Shown: positions 40,701 to 50,446 of the stretch, in pieces
Layout: every line of letters starts with the position of its first letter
Position numbering within the stretch: the stretch's first letter is position 1
NCBI GenBank assembly: GCA_014706295.1
Contig: JACSVZ010000001.1
Span: 40,236,383 to 40,300,382, forward strand
DNA length: 64,000 nt
Direction of reading: 5' to 3'
Source of the DNA: Lycocorax pyrrhopterus obiensis
Taxonomy: Eukaryota > Chordata > Aves > Passeriformes > Paradisaeidae
The notes under the pieces: generated by a model
Databases searched by the model: none
Seen by the model: the letters and a program-made list of their open reading frames with translations, nothing else
What the model was told of the DNA's origin: nothing
Position numbers and translations under genes: made by a program

Positions 40701-43700
40701 CTGGACACGTCACTTGATGTTTTAGGGGATGTTATGACTTCTGAGTCATGATTCACTTAAGTTAACTTGCACACCTACTTTGGGTGTAATTTAGCTAAAA
40801 ATGGAAGTGTATACTTCGTTCCATTGCCTAGATTTTTTTATTGGAGAAATGGCATAGATTACAGATCTATACATCCTTTTTAATCTTGGATAAGAGGTAT
40901 CTTCCTACTTCTGCCTTCTCTGCTTTTCTTCTACATCTCCCACTTGCAGATGCATCACCTACTGGTTGTAGTAGCGGCTTGCTTTTGATGATCTCCTAAG
41001 GCAGTGGGCTGATGGGGGTCTAACTTGCTTTTTGTATTAGCTACACTTTAACATATTTAGAGTTCTTTCCAAAATGTTAACTGATTAAAAAAAAAAGTAA
41101 TAAATGAAAAGACTTGATACTTGTTGTGCTGCCAATATATAATTAAAAGTAAAACCTGTATTCTTTGACTAATGCATGTTTTGTGCAGTATTTAATCACT
41201 CTTCCATTTTAAAGGTTCATAAACAATTACCCTTTCCCTGTCAATGTTACTATGGATGACATGGCTTTTGGAGTACTGAGTCCTCTTTCTGTCAGTAATT
41301 ACAGCGTCATTTCAAAACAAGACTGGTAAGCATTTTCGTTTATCCTAATTTAATCTTTTAGACATACTTGTCCTTGGGAAAAGGGCACAGACCTTTTTTT
41401 AAATATGCAATACACACAATTGATTACACCTATGGTCTGAACTGCGGGGTTTGGGTTTTTTTCTTTTTCAGGTCATTTATCATTAAGGCTTCAATCCCTC
41501 CGGCCACTTGTACAGTTCTTTCAAAGAAATTTGGATTTGGTGGTGCCTATACCATTTCAGTTGATGATGTGAGTTGCCACTGTTGTTGGATGGACAATAT
41601 AGAATTACTTTCCGTGTTGATACTTTCAAGGTGGAAATTTTAAAAAATTTTAATTAAAAAAAAGTGTTTTAATTTAAAAAACCACTTGCAGAATTATTTC
41701 TCTTGTCTTTAATTGTATATACGATAGAATTCTGGTATGTTAAACAGGACATAAAACCATTGTTAAATATAAAAATAATGATGGTTATGATAATAACAAT
41801 GCAAAAATTCATGATCACCACTAATGGCCCTAAATCTTTAGCCCTGTTAGACACTACAGATTTGCACAAAGTCAACTGTAAAAAAACTATACTTTGTAAC
41901 TAGGTATGCAGTGCTTCATATGCAATATTTGTTATTTACCTCAAAATTTCTATATGATTATAGAACTGCTTAGAATGCCTTTACTGTGCACACTCATTAT
42001 TACTGTTCCTAACATGCTATTTTAATTTCCAGTGTACTAACTACAAACTTAATGTAACATACTTTGAAGATATTGCACCAAATACAGTCCATATGGCTTG
42101 GCAGATCCCTCAGTATTTTCTTCTTACATGTGCAGAAGTAGTGTTCTCTGTCACTGGGCTGGAATTTTCATACTCACAGGTAGGTATTTCTCTTCTTGTG
42201 TTAAGCATCTTGGTGCAAGTTAACATCTTTGGTGACCTCTTGTTTTTAAGTGGTGGTTCTGTGCTGCTGCTTTGATCAGCTGCGTTCCTCACAGCTCCCT
42301 AGTAGGACTGTACAGGCTGATGCAAGTTGGTTGTGTTTCACTACGATTTGGTGTTTTCCATTAAGCTATGCTGAATTCTGTCATTTGAAGACTTGACTAC
42401 CAGTCCTCAAATTTCCTTCTCACATGTATCTTTCCATTGAAAATAAGTGCAACTGTCCTGCTGCGGTAAAATCAAACTGGAGAGCTCTCAAACATAAAAT
42501 CAAGAAGTACTGACACCTTATCTCCACACCAGGTTACTCCATACAGCCTTTATTGGCAGTTTAATTATACACTTTTAATTTCTTTGTCTTCTGACTCCAG
42601 TTTATTAGCTGTGTGTATTTCTTCTCTTAATTCTGAATCTAGAAACTGCAGTGATGGGAATGTTGTAAGGCATGGCTTGCTAGGTGATGCACTCAATTTC
42701 TTCATGTCATTGTGCCACGTGTTACTGAGATGTGAAATATGCCTGTTAGTTCCTCAGTGTGTATAAAGTAAAAGGTGTTATAGTTAGTGTGCTAGTGGTC
42801 TCTTGCTCCTCAAAGCCTTCTCCAGACCTGTTCAGCTCTCTAGCAATTCTTAATGTCAAAAAATAAACAAACCAAAAACCCCAACCACCTCCAAAACCTC
42901 CCAAACAAAGAAATCCTCCTCCCTGTGGAGAAACAGTGTTCATTGTAAGGTAAAGAATGCAGTAAATGCATCAGAAAATAAGTGGTAACACCGAAACTTA
43001 AATGTCTGTCTCTACAGGCCCCGTCTAACATGAAGTCAGTGCTGCAGGCAGGATGGCTGCTGACTGTGGCTGTTGGTAACATAATTGTCCTTATTGTGGC
43101 TGGGGCATCCAAACTCGACAAGCAGGTAAGCATGCAAGCAGTAGGTGTGCTATTATATTACACTGTGAGAAAGCAGTTCTAATCCAGTGGGGAATTGTGG
43201 CAGATAATACAAATAGTTCTTCAGCAAAGGTTTCTACTTGCCTAGTGTTTGCCATCCTTAACTCTTGCTGTCAGGCTCCTTTGCTTGCAAGCAGCAGTTT
43301 ATAGCATCTCTGCAGTAAACTTCTTGTCATGGTGTAGAAATTCTGTGAACTTTTGAGCTGAAATTCTGCACTAATGGAATCAAAGCCTACCAAAACTCTG
43401 TTAATTGCTAATAAGCCTTCTCCTGCATACCACAGCCTTGCCACATCCCTTCTTCTGGCTCCACTGGTTTCAAACCTCATTCTTTAGGGCATAAAAACTG
43501 TGGCTCTTCTGGTAAAGAGCACTTGTACAAGACTTTCTGTTTATTAGTGGTGCTCCGTAATGAATTGAAATGGCTCTCAGAGAGGGAAGAGCTTGTCTCT
43601 GAAACAGGTCTGGCAGTCTCCAACTTCAGCTAATTAAATCAGGAAGAGCATGAAACAGGGATGTTGAGGCTTTTCAGGTAGGGTTTCTGGTCTTGATCTC

Positions 43701-44297
43701 TGCCCACATTTGTGGTCAGTAGGTCAGCAGTAAAAATTTCTAAGTGGAAGCAGAATCAGTGCCAGCCTGGTTTAGAGTGAGATTATCAGACCAAAAGGAG
43801 GGGGCTGAGTTTCCTTCTCAGTCTTTCATTCAATTCCCAGTTCCTCCAGGAAAAGGATATTACAGAATTTTTCAGCATTCACAGAACTTTGGTCTTTTCA
43901 GTGAAGATAGAATGGCTGAAAGAGCCTCAATTCTGAGTTGCTTTAGTATCTAGTGCACACATTAACACTTAGTCCTGTAAGCCATATGATACTTGTTGTA
44001 TATACTCAGTTTCACAGTCTGAGTTTACTTCCTGAAAATACTAAAATGGTGTAATACTCTTGACAAATGAATATTGATGGATAAATTCTGCTTTTTTTTT
44101 TTTTACAGTGGGCAGAGTATGTGCTGTTTGCTGCCTTGCTGTTGGTAGTTTGCGTCATCTTTGCTATCATGGCTTCTTTTTATACCTATGTTGATCCAAA
44201 TGAGATTGAAGCCCAGTTCAGTGAGGAAAAAAAGGAAGAAGACAAGAAGGATCAAGATGACAATGTAAAGGAAGCTGAAGCTGATTCTCGAATGTAA
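19553..44297 (+). CDS. SLC15A1: SLC15A1 (PEPT1), proton-coupled oligopeptide transporter, 23 coding exons
   Basis: PEPT1 imports di- and tripeptides (and beta-lactam-like drugs) with protons across the apical membrane of small-intestinal and renal epithelium. It is a 12-helix major facilitator protein of the POT/PTR2 family. Twenty-three exons, each with AG acceptor and GT donor and matching phase, join into 2,130 nt, or 709 residues plus stop; vertebrate PEPT1 is about 708-714. Visible landmarks are ExxER in helix 1 (E26, E29, R30), H60 (equivalent to the proton-binding human H57), PTR2 signature 1 at 73-97, TGGIKP around K143, PTR2 signature 2 at 166-178, W297, and E597 in helix 10 (human E595). 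A large lumenal domain spans about 386-582 with sequons at N449, N503, N521 and N569. The cytosolic tail after helix 12 is acidic and lysine-rich. Paralogue SLC15A2 is less likely because helices 10-12 match PEPT1 almost word for word. Confidence 0.97.
22884..22906 (+). CDS. SLC15A1: SLC15A1 coding exon 2, 23-nt micro-exon
   Basis: The exon follows TTTTTTCCCTCCACAG and precedes a perfect GTAAGT donor. With exon 1 it gives residues 1-9, MGGKTTGKS, the cytosolic N-terminus. The splice sites are strong despite the exon's size, and both phases fit. Confidence 0.85.
23021..23052. repeat. Inverted repeat, 13-bp arms, SLC15A1 intron 2
   Basis: TGTATACAATAAT (23021-23033) and its exact reverse complement (23040-23052) flank a 6-nt loop. 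It is AT-rich and could extrude as a cruciform or be a decayed short element. No transposon family is recognised. Confidence 0.85.
23381..23422 (+). repeat. Tandem duplication of a 20-bp unit, SLC15A1 intron 2
   Basis: GCAGGGTGGTGGCATCCCCA occurs at 23381-23400 and again, unchanged, at 23403-23422, with a GG spacer. It is probably a recent slippage duplication. Confidence 0.9.
23533..23550. repeat. Perfect 18-bp AT palindrome
   Basis: ATATGTATATATACATAT is its own reverse complement. It lies in an alternating TA/GT stretch of SLC15A1 intron 2, so it is probably simple-sequence in origin. Confidence 0.85.
25917..26001 (+). CDS. SLC15A1: SLC15A1 coding exon 3
   Basis: Residues 10-37 make helix 1, with the family-defining ExxERFSYYG motif (E26, E29, R30, Y33, Y34) that takes part in proton coupling. 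It opens with an ATG (M10) that could serve as an alternative start. The donor GTATGT leaves phase 1. Confidence 0.96.
26085..26226 (+). CDS. SLC15A1: SLC15A1 coding exon 4
   Basis: It completes helix 1 and encodes helix 2, including H60, the counterpart of the essential human H57, and the start of PTR2 signature 1 (G73, D78, G82). Intron 3 is only 83 bp. The donor GTGAGT leaves phase 2. Confidence 0.97.
28964..29083 (+). CDS. SLC15A1: SLC15A1 coding exon 5
   Basis: It encodes helix 3 and the end of PTR2 signature 1, then the loop SINDLTDHN that is conserved with mammalian PEPT1. The donor GTGAGT leaves phase 2. Confidence 0.97.
29244..29343 (+). CDS. SLC15A1: SLC15A1 coding exon 6
   Basis: It encodes helix 4, ending in [21 protein letters not shown]143 corresponds to human K140. 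The acceptor follows a long T-rich tract, and the exon ends in phase 0. Confidence 0.97.
29588..29678 (+). CDS. SLC15A1: SLC15A1 coding exon 7
   Basis: It encodes helix 5 with PTR2 signature 2 (residues 166-178, [11 protein letters not shown] core). The donor GTAAGG leaves phase 1. Confidence 0.97.
30742..31087 (+). mobile_element. CR1 LINE, 3' end, in SLC15A1 intron 7
   Basis: About 345 bp of CR1 3' sequence in the same orientation as the gene. Diagnostic strings are TTTGGCCTGGAGAAGAGAAG, GGCTGCCCAGAGAGGTTGTG, GAGTCTCCATCCTTGGAGAT and GGTCCCTTCCAACCTCAGCC, with CATTCTGTGA at its end. It is 5'-truncated and ends about 180 bp before the exon 8 acceptor. Confidence 0.93.
31269..31352 (+). CDS. 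SLC15A1: SLC15A1 coding exon 8
   Basis: It encodes the loop [18 protein letters not shown] and much of helix 6. The cysteines and HSK match mammalian PEPT1. The acceptor TTTACTTCAG is good and the donor GTAGGT leaves phase 1. Confidence 0.96.
32463..32545 (+). CDS. SLC15A1: SLC15A1 coding exon 9
   Basis: It encodes the end of helix 6 and the start of the long cytosolic loop ([12 protein letters not shown]). The donor GTAAGT leaves phase 0. Confidence 0.96.
33685..33771 (+). CDS. SLC15A1: SLC15A1 coding exon 10
   Basis: It encodes the basic cytosolic loop between helices 6 and 7, with [20 protein letters not shown] nearly as in mammals. The donor is GTAAGT, phase 0. Confidence 0.97.
34774..34863 (+). 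CDS. SLC15A1: SLC15A1 coding exon 11
   Basis: It encodes helix 7, ending [11 protein letters not shown]297 aligns with substrate-binding human W294. K285 stands where human PEPT1 has R282, the partner of an aspartate in helix 8. The donor is GTAAAG, phase 0. Confidence 0.97.
36140..36184 (+). CDS. SLC15A1: SLC15A1 coding exon 12, 45 nt
   Basis: Residues 304-318 (GSRWTLQA...) lie in the lumenal turn after helix 7. The acceptor is TTATTAAG and the donor GTAGGT. Both flanking introns are phase 0, so skipping it would keep frame. Confidence 0.93.
36283..36312 (+). CDS. SLC15A1: SLC15A1 coding exon 13, 30 nt
   Basis: A ten-residue exon (319-328) encoding [10 protein letters not shown], which matches the IQPDQMQ of mammalian PEPT1. 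Both flanking introns are phase 0, and the intron before it is only 98 bp. Confidence 0.94.
36434..36522 (+). CDS. SLC15A1: SLC15A1 coding exon 14
   Basis: It encodes helix 8. D343 corresponds to human D341. The donor GTAAGT leaves phase 2. Confidence 0.96.
37716..37797 (+). CDS. SLC15A1: SLC15A1 coding exon 15
   Basis: It encodes helix 9 ([20 protein letters not shown]) up to the start of the lumenal domain. The donor is GTAAGT, phase 0. Confidence 0.96.
38547..38672 (+). CDS. SLC15A1: SLC15A1 coding exon 16
   Basis: Residues 386-427 begin the lumenal domain with KTYPVFP, close to the mammalian KTLPVFP. The sequence then diverges strongly from mammals. The donor is GTAAGT, phase 0. Confidence 0.93.
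39991..40140 (+). CDS. SLC15A1: SLC15A1 coding exon 17
   Basis: Residues 428-477 of the lumenal domain. It carries an N-glycosylation sequon NKT at N449 and two short beta-strand-like stretches. It is poorly conserved with mammals but open throughout, with good splice sites and phase 0 at both ends. Confidence 0.92.
40550..40596 (+). CDS. SLC15A1: SLC15A1 coding exon 18, 47 nt
   Basis: Residues 478-492, including KPEEGKN, which aligns with KPEKGEN of mammalian PEPT1. The donor GTAGAG is weak, and the exon leaves phase 2. Confidence 0.9.
41215..41325 (+). CDS. SLC15A1: SLC15A1 coding exon 19
   Basis: Residues 493-529 of the lumenal domain, [14 protein letters not shown] onward. Sequons are NVT at N503 and NYS at N521. 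The acceptor CCATTTTAAAG is weak and the donor GTAAGC leaves phase 2. Confidence 0.92.
41472..41568 (+). CDS. SLC15A1: SLC15A1 coding exon 20
   Basis: Residues 530-562, the second half of the lumenal domain, ending [12 protein letters not shown], which parallels the mammalian GSAYTYIV stretch. The acceptor is TTCTTTTTCAG and the donor GTGAGT, phase 0. Confidence 0.94.
42033..42179 (+). CDS. SLC15A1: SLC15A1 coding exon 21
   Basis: It encodes the end of the lumenal domain (sequon at N569, FEDIAPNTV) and helix 10, with E597 (human E595) in the [19 protein letters not shown] block. This is nearly identical to mammals, which have G where A596 stands. The donor is GTAGGT, phase 0. Confidence 0.98.
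43018..43125 (+). CDS. SLC15A1: SLC15A1 coding exon 22
   Basis: It encodes helix 11. The first 30 residues, [20 protein letters not shown] onward, are the same as in human PEPT1. The donor is GTAAGC, phase 0. Confidence 0.98.
44109..44297 (+). CDS. SLC15A1: SLC15A1 coding exon 23 (terminal) and stop
   Basis: Residues 648-709 and the TAA stop. It encodes helix 12, then a charged cytosolic tail rich in E, K and D that ends in ADSRM. The tail does not resemble the end of human PEPT1 beyond the EIEAQF motif. Confidence 0.97.
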   Translation, partial: WAEYVLFAALLLVVCVIFAIMASFYTYVDPNEIEAQFSEEKKEEDKKDQDDNVKEAEADSRM

Positions 44298-44990
44298 AAG
44301 CTGTATTGAAGGAGTGTCTGTAAATGATGGAAATCCCATTCACTCTCCCTGCAGTCAGAGGAATCAGGGTATCAGTAACAGCACCTCTGGATCATGTGTC
44401 TTGTGGGAGACATTATGCAAAACTGTTTGAGCTTAAAGTTCAGTCTTTCTAGGGAAGCAATAAGAAACTATTAGTCTCTCTCTTGTACTGAATGTGGTAT
44501 CCTGAAGAAACTCCAGCAGAATTTGCACTCTTAATGTACCTCAATCTTAAATATTATAGGATTAGAATATTTAAATTAGACTTGGAACTATTGGACCCTG
44601 TGAAAAGATGTATTTTTATACTGCATTTCAATTTTATATCATGAAAGAAACAAGATTTGTCAAGAAACAGCAATGGAAATCAAGCTCTCTGCATGATCTC
44701 TCTACCATCACTGTTACTTGAAAGCAGCAGGTCACATGTGCCTTAAATTCTTTTATACTTCCTTACAGATAATGGGAGCAGAGCTCTGGCAGTGATCAGA
44801 TTAAAATACTGTCTGTATTCCAAGTGGCAGTAACTTGGACATGGGTGTAATGCTTTATCTGCCTGTTAACTACCCTTTTAACTCCTGTTATGTCTTTAAT
44901 TAATATTAGAAGTGTCCACTCAGGTAAACTGATAACAGCAAATGACCTTTGGAACAAGCAAGAGCAATAAAACCTGTGTTATAACAAAAT
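44298..44990 (+). other. SLC15A1: SLC15A1 3' UTR (probable)
   Basis: Sequence after the stop codon up to the likely cleavage point, 15-25 nt beyond the AATAAA at 44966. The length of about 690 nt is reasonable for this mRNA. A longer form is possible, since AATAAA also occurs at 45829-45834 and 46953-46958. Confidence 0.65.
44966..44971 (+). terminator. SLC15A1: Polyadenylation signal AATAAA
   Basis: First canonical hexamer after the SLC15A1 stop codon, in GAGCAATAAAACC. A GT-rich stretch (AAAGTGTTTT) follows 25-35 nt downstream. Confidence 0.65.
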
Positions 44991-44999
44991 AAGGAAAGT

Positions 45000-47396
45000 G
45001 TTTTAAGAATATGGTTTACAGTTGCATGTTAGCAAAACTCGATACCACCTCTCTGCTACCTTTGTCTACAGGCTCCATCACTTAAAGCTAATGGATCAGT
45101 GCCAGTCTTCTTTATCTTAATATACCCTAACACCTACCAAATTCATGCTAGGGGAGACTAAATTTCGCTGCTTAACAGGACCTGCTCCTGTAGTCCTGTG
45201 CTCCATGTAGTGGAGTGCCAGTGGTCTGCATGTTGTTTTGGTAATTCTTGTTTTTTAAGGCCTACGTGCTACACTTTTTCCAGCAGCTTGGACTCACTGG
45301 CCCCTCCAGTAGCCTGGCCAGACTTTCAGCTGCTTTGATACCTGTCTTCCAATACTCTTATCCTATTTTAGAGCAATTCCATTTTGGTATTTGCAAGTGG
45401 TGACACAGCCATCCATATTCAAGCAATGGGTGTTTTGCTTGCACTGCAGGTGCATGGGCCCCTGTGATCCCTGTTCCCACTGGAGCTGCTGGCACCTAGG
45501 CCTCCATGTGCACAGAGTCCCTCACCTATGAAGACAGTTACAAATGGAGTTTGAGAAGGCAAGTCCAAGGTGCTCTTCACTTGTGTTAGAAATAGTCGTG
45601 TTACCCCAGAGGCAGTAATCCCCTCTTGGTCTCTAAGGTCATCTGGCGATAGCCTTTCCTATGGATTTGAGATACCGCATGTCCCCCAGCCAATGGAACT
45701 GAAGGTCTCCTGTAACAGCCACAGGAGCAACTGGCTCCCTGCCATCCTCTGAGGAGTTAAGGGAGTCTTATACCAGCTTGATTTATGGCAGACTAGCCAG
45801 CTTTTCTTCTGCCATGCAAGTGAGGCAAAATAAATTATCTCCTAACTGTATCTCAACAGAATAGCATCTTCTGCCTACTGCTTTGCCCATGCCAGGTGAA
45901 ATGTTTATTTAGCATTTTAACACTACCTTTTTTTCCCCTTTGGAATACAGGTCATGTGCCTAGTTTTTATACCATAAGATGTTGGAACTTCATGCTTTAG
46001 CAAGCCCAGTAACTTGTCTACAACATGATGGATGTGGTTTATGGTTAGAAAGCAAACAATACTGTAAAATTAGATAGGGAACCTTTCTGATGAGATGAAA
46101 ACTACCTGTAAGGTAGAATGGAGACAGTTGTGTGTGACAAGACTTTAATATCACTTTCAGCAGGGATTTAAGTAATTAAAGTTAAAATATCCATGTGCCT
46201 ACCCAGGTAGCTCCTGTCAGCATTGCTGTGACTGTGTCCAGAAGCCGTGTGCAGGCAACTGGTCTTTGGACTGAAATTGAGTGTTTTCAGTTCCTTGGTT
46301 TTAAGCATTAAGAGGTGCAGTTAACCTCTGAATATTGACAGTGTTTAGTTTAGGATGCTGCTGTCTAGACTATCAGACTTGCTGAGAGGGTCTTTTGCAT
46401 ATAATTTTCTGTTACAGAGAAAACAGACTGAAGTCAATCAAATTAACAGTTGATCATTCTAAATTCAGTTCTTAAACAAACAATAACCCTTAAAAAATGC
46501 AAGAGTAGTTAAATAGGAAACCCTGTTCTAGCAATCCCATCTGCACTCTGTGTGGCCAGGTAGATACAGGAATGTGCATGTCTGTATGCTTAATAATATT
46601 ACAAATATACTGTAAAGCTTCCATGCTTTTTCCATGCTCCTCCTTAGCTCAGCCTAATGACACTTGACCTAAAATAGTTCAATGTCATATTCTCTGAATT
46701 ACATGAATCCATCCTCTGCCATTTGCTGTTCTTAAAAATTGGCTGATTAGCAGCATAATCCTTGAAAAAAACTTATCTGTAGTTATAGCCAAGCGTCTAT
46801 TCAAAGTTGTTGGTTTTTTAAAAATTTCCTGGAAGCAATTGCAAGCCACCTATACATACTCTACAAATTGCTTTTCCCTTTTTCTTTCACAGCTTGACAT
46901 TGTACTTTAGCATCATATTCACTGATCATTGTGCAGAGACTACAATACTGGTAATAAAATAACTGGGCCTTGCCTTAAAGTGTGAAAGGGAGACAAATTA
47001 TCAAAGGGGAAGTAACAAGTAAAATCATCCTCCTCCACCAGGAACAGGTTCGGGAAAATCAAAGATGCCCCATTTCCCCCTAATTCAAGCAACACCGTTC
47101 TTCCTACAGACACCACTGCAAGACAGGATTTTGTGTAATTCAGCACAGCACAAGGGTAACATGAGAGCTGTAATTCAGTGGGTTCTCTAATGTTGCTGTT
47201 ATAAATGTTATCCCTTTCCCATGCTCCTTCCTAGTCCTGAGTCAAAGCTCTGCTCTACCTTAACCCTAGGGGTGGGCTTTCGTCCGCATCCCAGGGACTT
47301 TAACAGCTGCTCTGACTGTGTAGGGGGGAGAGAGGAGAGGAAGATGAGCAAAACAGGACCTGTGCTTTTCAGAGAGTAGCTGTGTGTTTACAACAA
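45000..47396. other. Intergenic after SLC15A1, nothing recognised
   Basis: No coding exon, RNA gene or interspersed repeat recognised. Two AATAAA hexamers (45829 and 46953) may serve alternative SLC15A1 3' ends. Confidence 0.5.
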
Positions 47397-48756
47397 TCAT
47401 AGAATCATTAAGGTTGGAAAAGATCTGCAAGATCAAGTCCAACCTTTGATCTAATACCTCCCTGCCCACTGAACCTTGTTATGAAGTGCCACACTCAACC
47501 ATTTTTTGAATGCTTGCAGGGATGGGGTCTCCACCACCTCCCTGGGCAGCCCATTCTAATGCTTAACCACTCTTGTAGTGAAGAAATTTCTCCTCACTTC
47601 CAATCTCAACCTCTCCTGGCACAACTTGAGCTCCTTTCTTCTCATCCTATCACTGGTTGCCTGGGAGAAGAGACCGATCCCCACCTGGCTACACTCTCCT
47701 TTCAGGCAGCTGTAGAGAGGGATCAGGTCTCCCCTGAGCCTCCTTTTCTCCAGGCTAAACAACCCCAGCTCCCTCAGCTGCTCCTCACAGGGCTTGTGCT
47801 CCAGACCCTTCCCCAGCTCCATTGCCCTTCTCTGAACTTGTTCAGCACCTCAATGTCCTTCTTGTAATGAGGGACCCAAAACTGAGCACAGGACTTGAGG
47901 TGTGGCCTCACCAGTGCTGAGTACAGAGGGCAGTCACTGCTCTGGTCCTGCTGGCCACACGAGTGCTGATGCAATAAGCAACAAGCCAGGATGCCGCTGG
48001 TCTTCTTGGCCACCTGGGCTCGCTGCTGGCTCACACTCAGCTGGCTGTTGACCAGCACCTCCAGCTGCTTCTCTGCCAGGAAATTTTCCAGCCACTTGCC
48101 CCCAGCCTGTAGCACTACAGGTGGTTGTGACCCAAGGGCAGGACCTGGCACTTGGTCTTTTTGAACCTCATACCACTGGCCACTGCCCATGGATCCATCC
48201 TATCCAGATCCCTCTGCAGAGCCTTCCTACCCTACAGCAGATCAAGATTCCCATCCAGCTTGGTGTCCTCTGCAAACTGACTGAGGCAGAATTTGATGCC
48301 CTTGTCCAGATCATCAATAAAGATATTAAACAGGACTGTTCCCAATACTGAGCCCTGGGGAACACCACTGGATGTAACTCCATTTGCTACCACTCCTGAC
48401 AGGTTTTAACTCTACAAAGGGTGTACCTGACCAAGCTGTGGGCTGCCAGCTTTTCCAGCAAAATTCTGTGGGGAGACAGTGTCAGAGGCTTTACTGAATT
48501 CTAGGTAGACAACACCCCCAGCCTTTCCCTCATCCACTGGGCGGGTCACCTTGTTGTAGAAGAAAAGCAGGTTGGTCGAGCAGGACCTGCCTTTCCTAAA
48601 GCAGTGCTGGGTGAGCCTGATCCCCTGCATGTGCCGTGCGATCACACTCAAGATAATCTGTTCCATAACCTTCCTCAGCACTGAGGTCAGGCTGACAGGC
48701 TCCTGGAATCCTCCTCCCGACCTTTCTTGCAGATGGGTGTCACATTGGCTAGCCAG
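47397..48756 (-). mobile_element. CR1 LINE, 1.36 kb, reverse transcriptase plus 3' UTR
   Basis: The longest CR1 copy in the window, in minus orientation. Reading the + strand, it starts at the 3' terminus (TCATAGAATCATTAAGGTTG) and runs through the 3' UTR and the CR1 sequence upstream of it into reverse transcriptase. The minus-strand frame at 48412-48759 shows SLTSVLRKVMEQIILSVIAR and a motif A reading YLEFSKASDTV. The usual aspartate of LDFSKAFD is E and the phenylalanine is S, so the enzyme is dead. Frames are broken elsewhere and the 5' part is missing. Confidence 0.92.
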
Positions 48757-49317
48757 CAACTACTTCCTAATCATTGCAGATGCCAATCAGACAGGTTTGC
48801 CTTTGCTGGCAGGTGTACTGGGAAGAAAGAGCTGGTTTTCCCTGCAATGCCAAAATGGTCATAAGACCTTCTGGAACACTCATAAGGAGAATATCTGCAG
48901 TGAAAGCGGCTCTGTCCCTGTAACACTATTGCTGTATTTTGGGGGTGAGGGGGAGTTAAAATTTGAAACTCGAGAAGCTGCATAACTAAATAAAATAACG
49001 AAGAAAAATTATGCAAGAGCTAAGCATGAAATAGTGAGGCACTTTCATAGCACTCGTTCTCAAACTGCTGTTGCAACCCCTCATTTGACCTGCTGCTGTA
49101 AGTGGCAGATAAAACTCTCATGAGATTAAGATGAAATTTCAGCTGTCTGCTCATGTGAAATGTGTTTATCCTCCTCCTGTGAGATTCAGAGGACTGCAAT
49201 GTATGTCCCTGTCTGAGCTTCTTTCCATTTTAGCCCATAAAGGGCTTTTTTTTACTCTAAGTTGAACATAGTCCTTTCCCAGCTGAGAAAAATACTTCAT
49301 TCAAACCTTGCAAACTT

Positions 49318-49335
49318 AAAAAAAAAAAAAAAAAA
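49318..49335 (+). repeat. Poly-A run
   Basis: Eighteen consecutive A. No retrogene body precedes it that I can recognise. Confidence 0.9.
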
Positions 49336-50432
49336 TTCTCCTGGAGCCATACCATGCTTCCTTGGTAGTGAAAATTGGAAATGTTTTCTACTTAGATGGG
49401 AGTTCTATCTCCTAAAGGTCTTATCGTACAAAAAATATTTCAAGTAAAGGTTAATTCAATTTTTTCAGCTCCTTTAGGCTGGTACTTTAGTTCAACAGAG
49501 TGCCTGAGATCAGTTCTGTAACCACCTAAGCGAATTAATGATATTGAATGCATTTTTGCTGAAATCGGATCCCAAACATGGGAGGGTAGGAGTAGAACAC
49601 TGCCACACGAGTGTACTCAAGTTAGAGCCGTGGATGTCCCAGGGTGGCAGGGCCTGGCTGAGCGCTGAACCTGGAGGGGGAGATTTTGCTTAAGAAACTG
49701 AGCGTGGAAATTGGGAAGGCTGGGAAGAGAACCTCCAGATTCTCTACATCTGCCCCTGCTGTCCTGCAGGGAGCAGGGAGATGAGACTAATGGTCATTAT
49801 ATTCTCTGTTGTAGCAGAGCAAGATGTTACTGCCACAGACCATCTTCTCCCCCTGTTTTGGACCAGCCAGTGGTCACTCACCAACACATTCCTGACTGAG
49901 TTACGGAAACCCAAGCTGGGATTTAGCATCTTTTGCTTGGTTGGTTTTCGGTTTTAGCTGTTTGTTTCATGCATTCCTTGCAAATGTGACTCATCATTTC
50001 TCCACTACAGCTTCAGAGCAGATGGCTGCTCCAGCACCCACAGCACACAGGTGATGAACTCGCTCCCTCCCTGACTTGCTGCCACCTCCGTTGTACGAGC
50101 CAGACCCAAGATGCTGTTCTGTGCCATCTATTTCCAGCTCAGGGAGTATGGCAGAACCAGGAGGAATCAGAGAAGCCCAGAGCCATTTTACATCTGCCTT
50201 GAGGCAGCGCGTGGAACAGGAAGGATTTCTTTGCTTTGCCCGGATTGGGCTTTCTGCAGTGAAGTGCCAGTCTGTGACTGCAGACTCCAGTAATACTGAT
50301 AGATATAAAATACACGACACTTTCCTGCCTTAACTCAACCTTTCTTTCTTTCTTTGCCAACTCTAGACCCCTTGCTCAGGCAAATCTCTCTGAAGTGTAG
50401 CCCGGGCTCCCTCCCCAGGAGCTTATTTTCCA

Positions 50433-50446
50433 CCACCAGGTGGCAG
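50433..50446 (+). promoter_or_regulatory. CTCF-like core motif
   Basis: CCACCAGGTGGCAG fits every position of the vertebrate CTCF core consensus CCASYAGRKGGCRS. It lies between the two genes, about 6 kb beyond SLC15A1 and 9.5 kb before STK24, where an insulator would make sense. A single 14-bp match is suggestive only. Confidence 0.5.

Noticed and set aside
47774..48190. 138-codon minus-strand open frame
   Set aside because: It is part of a dead CR1 element, not a host gene.
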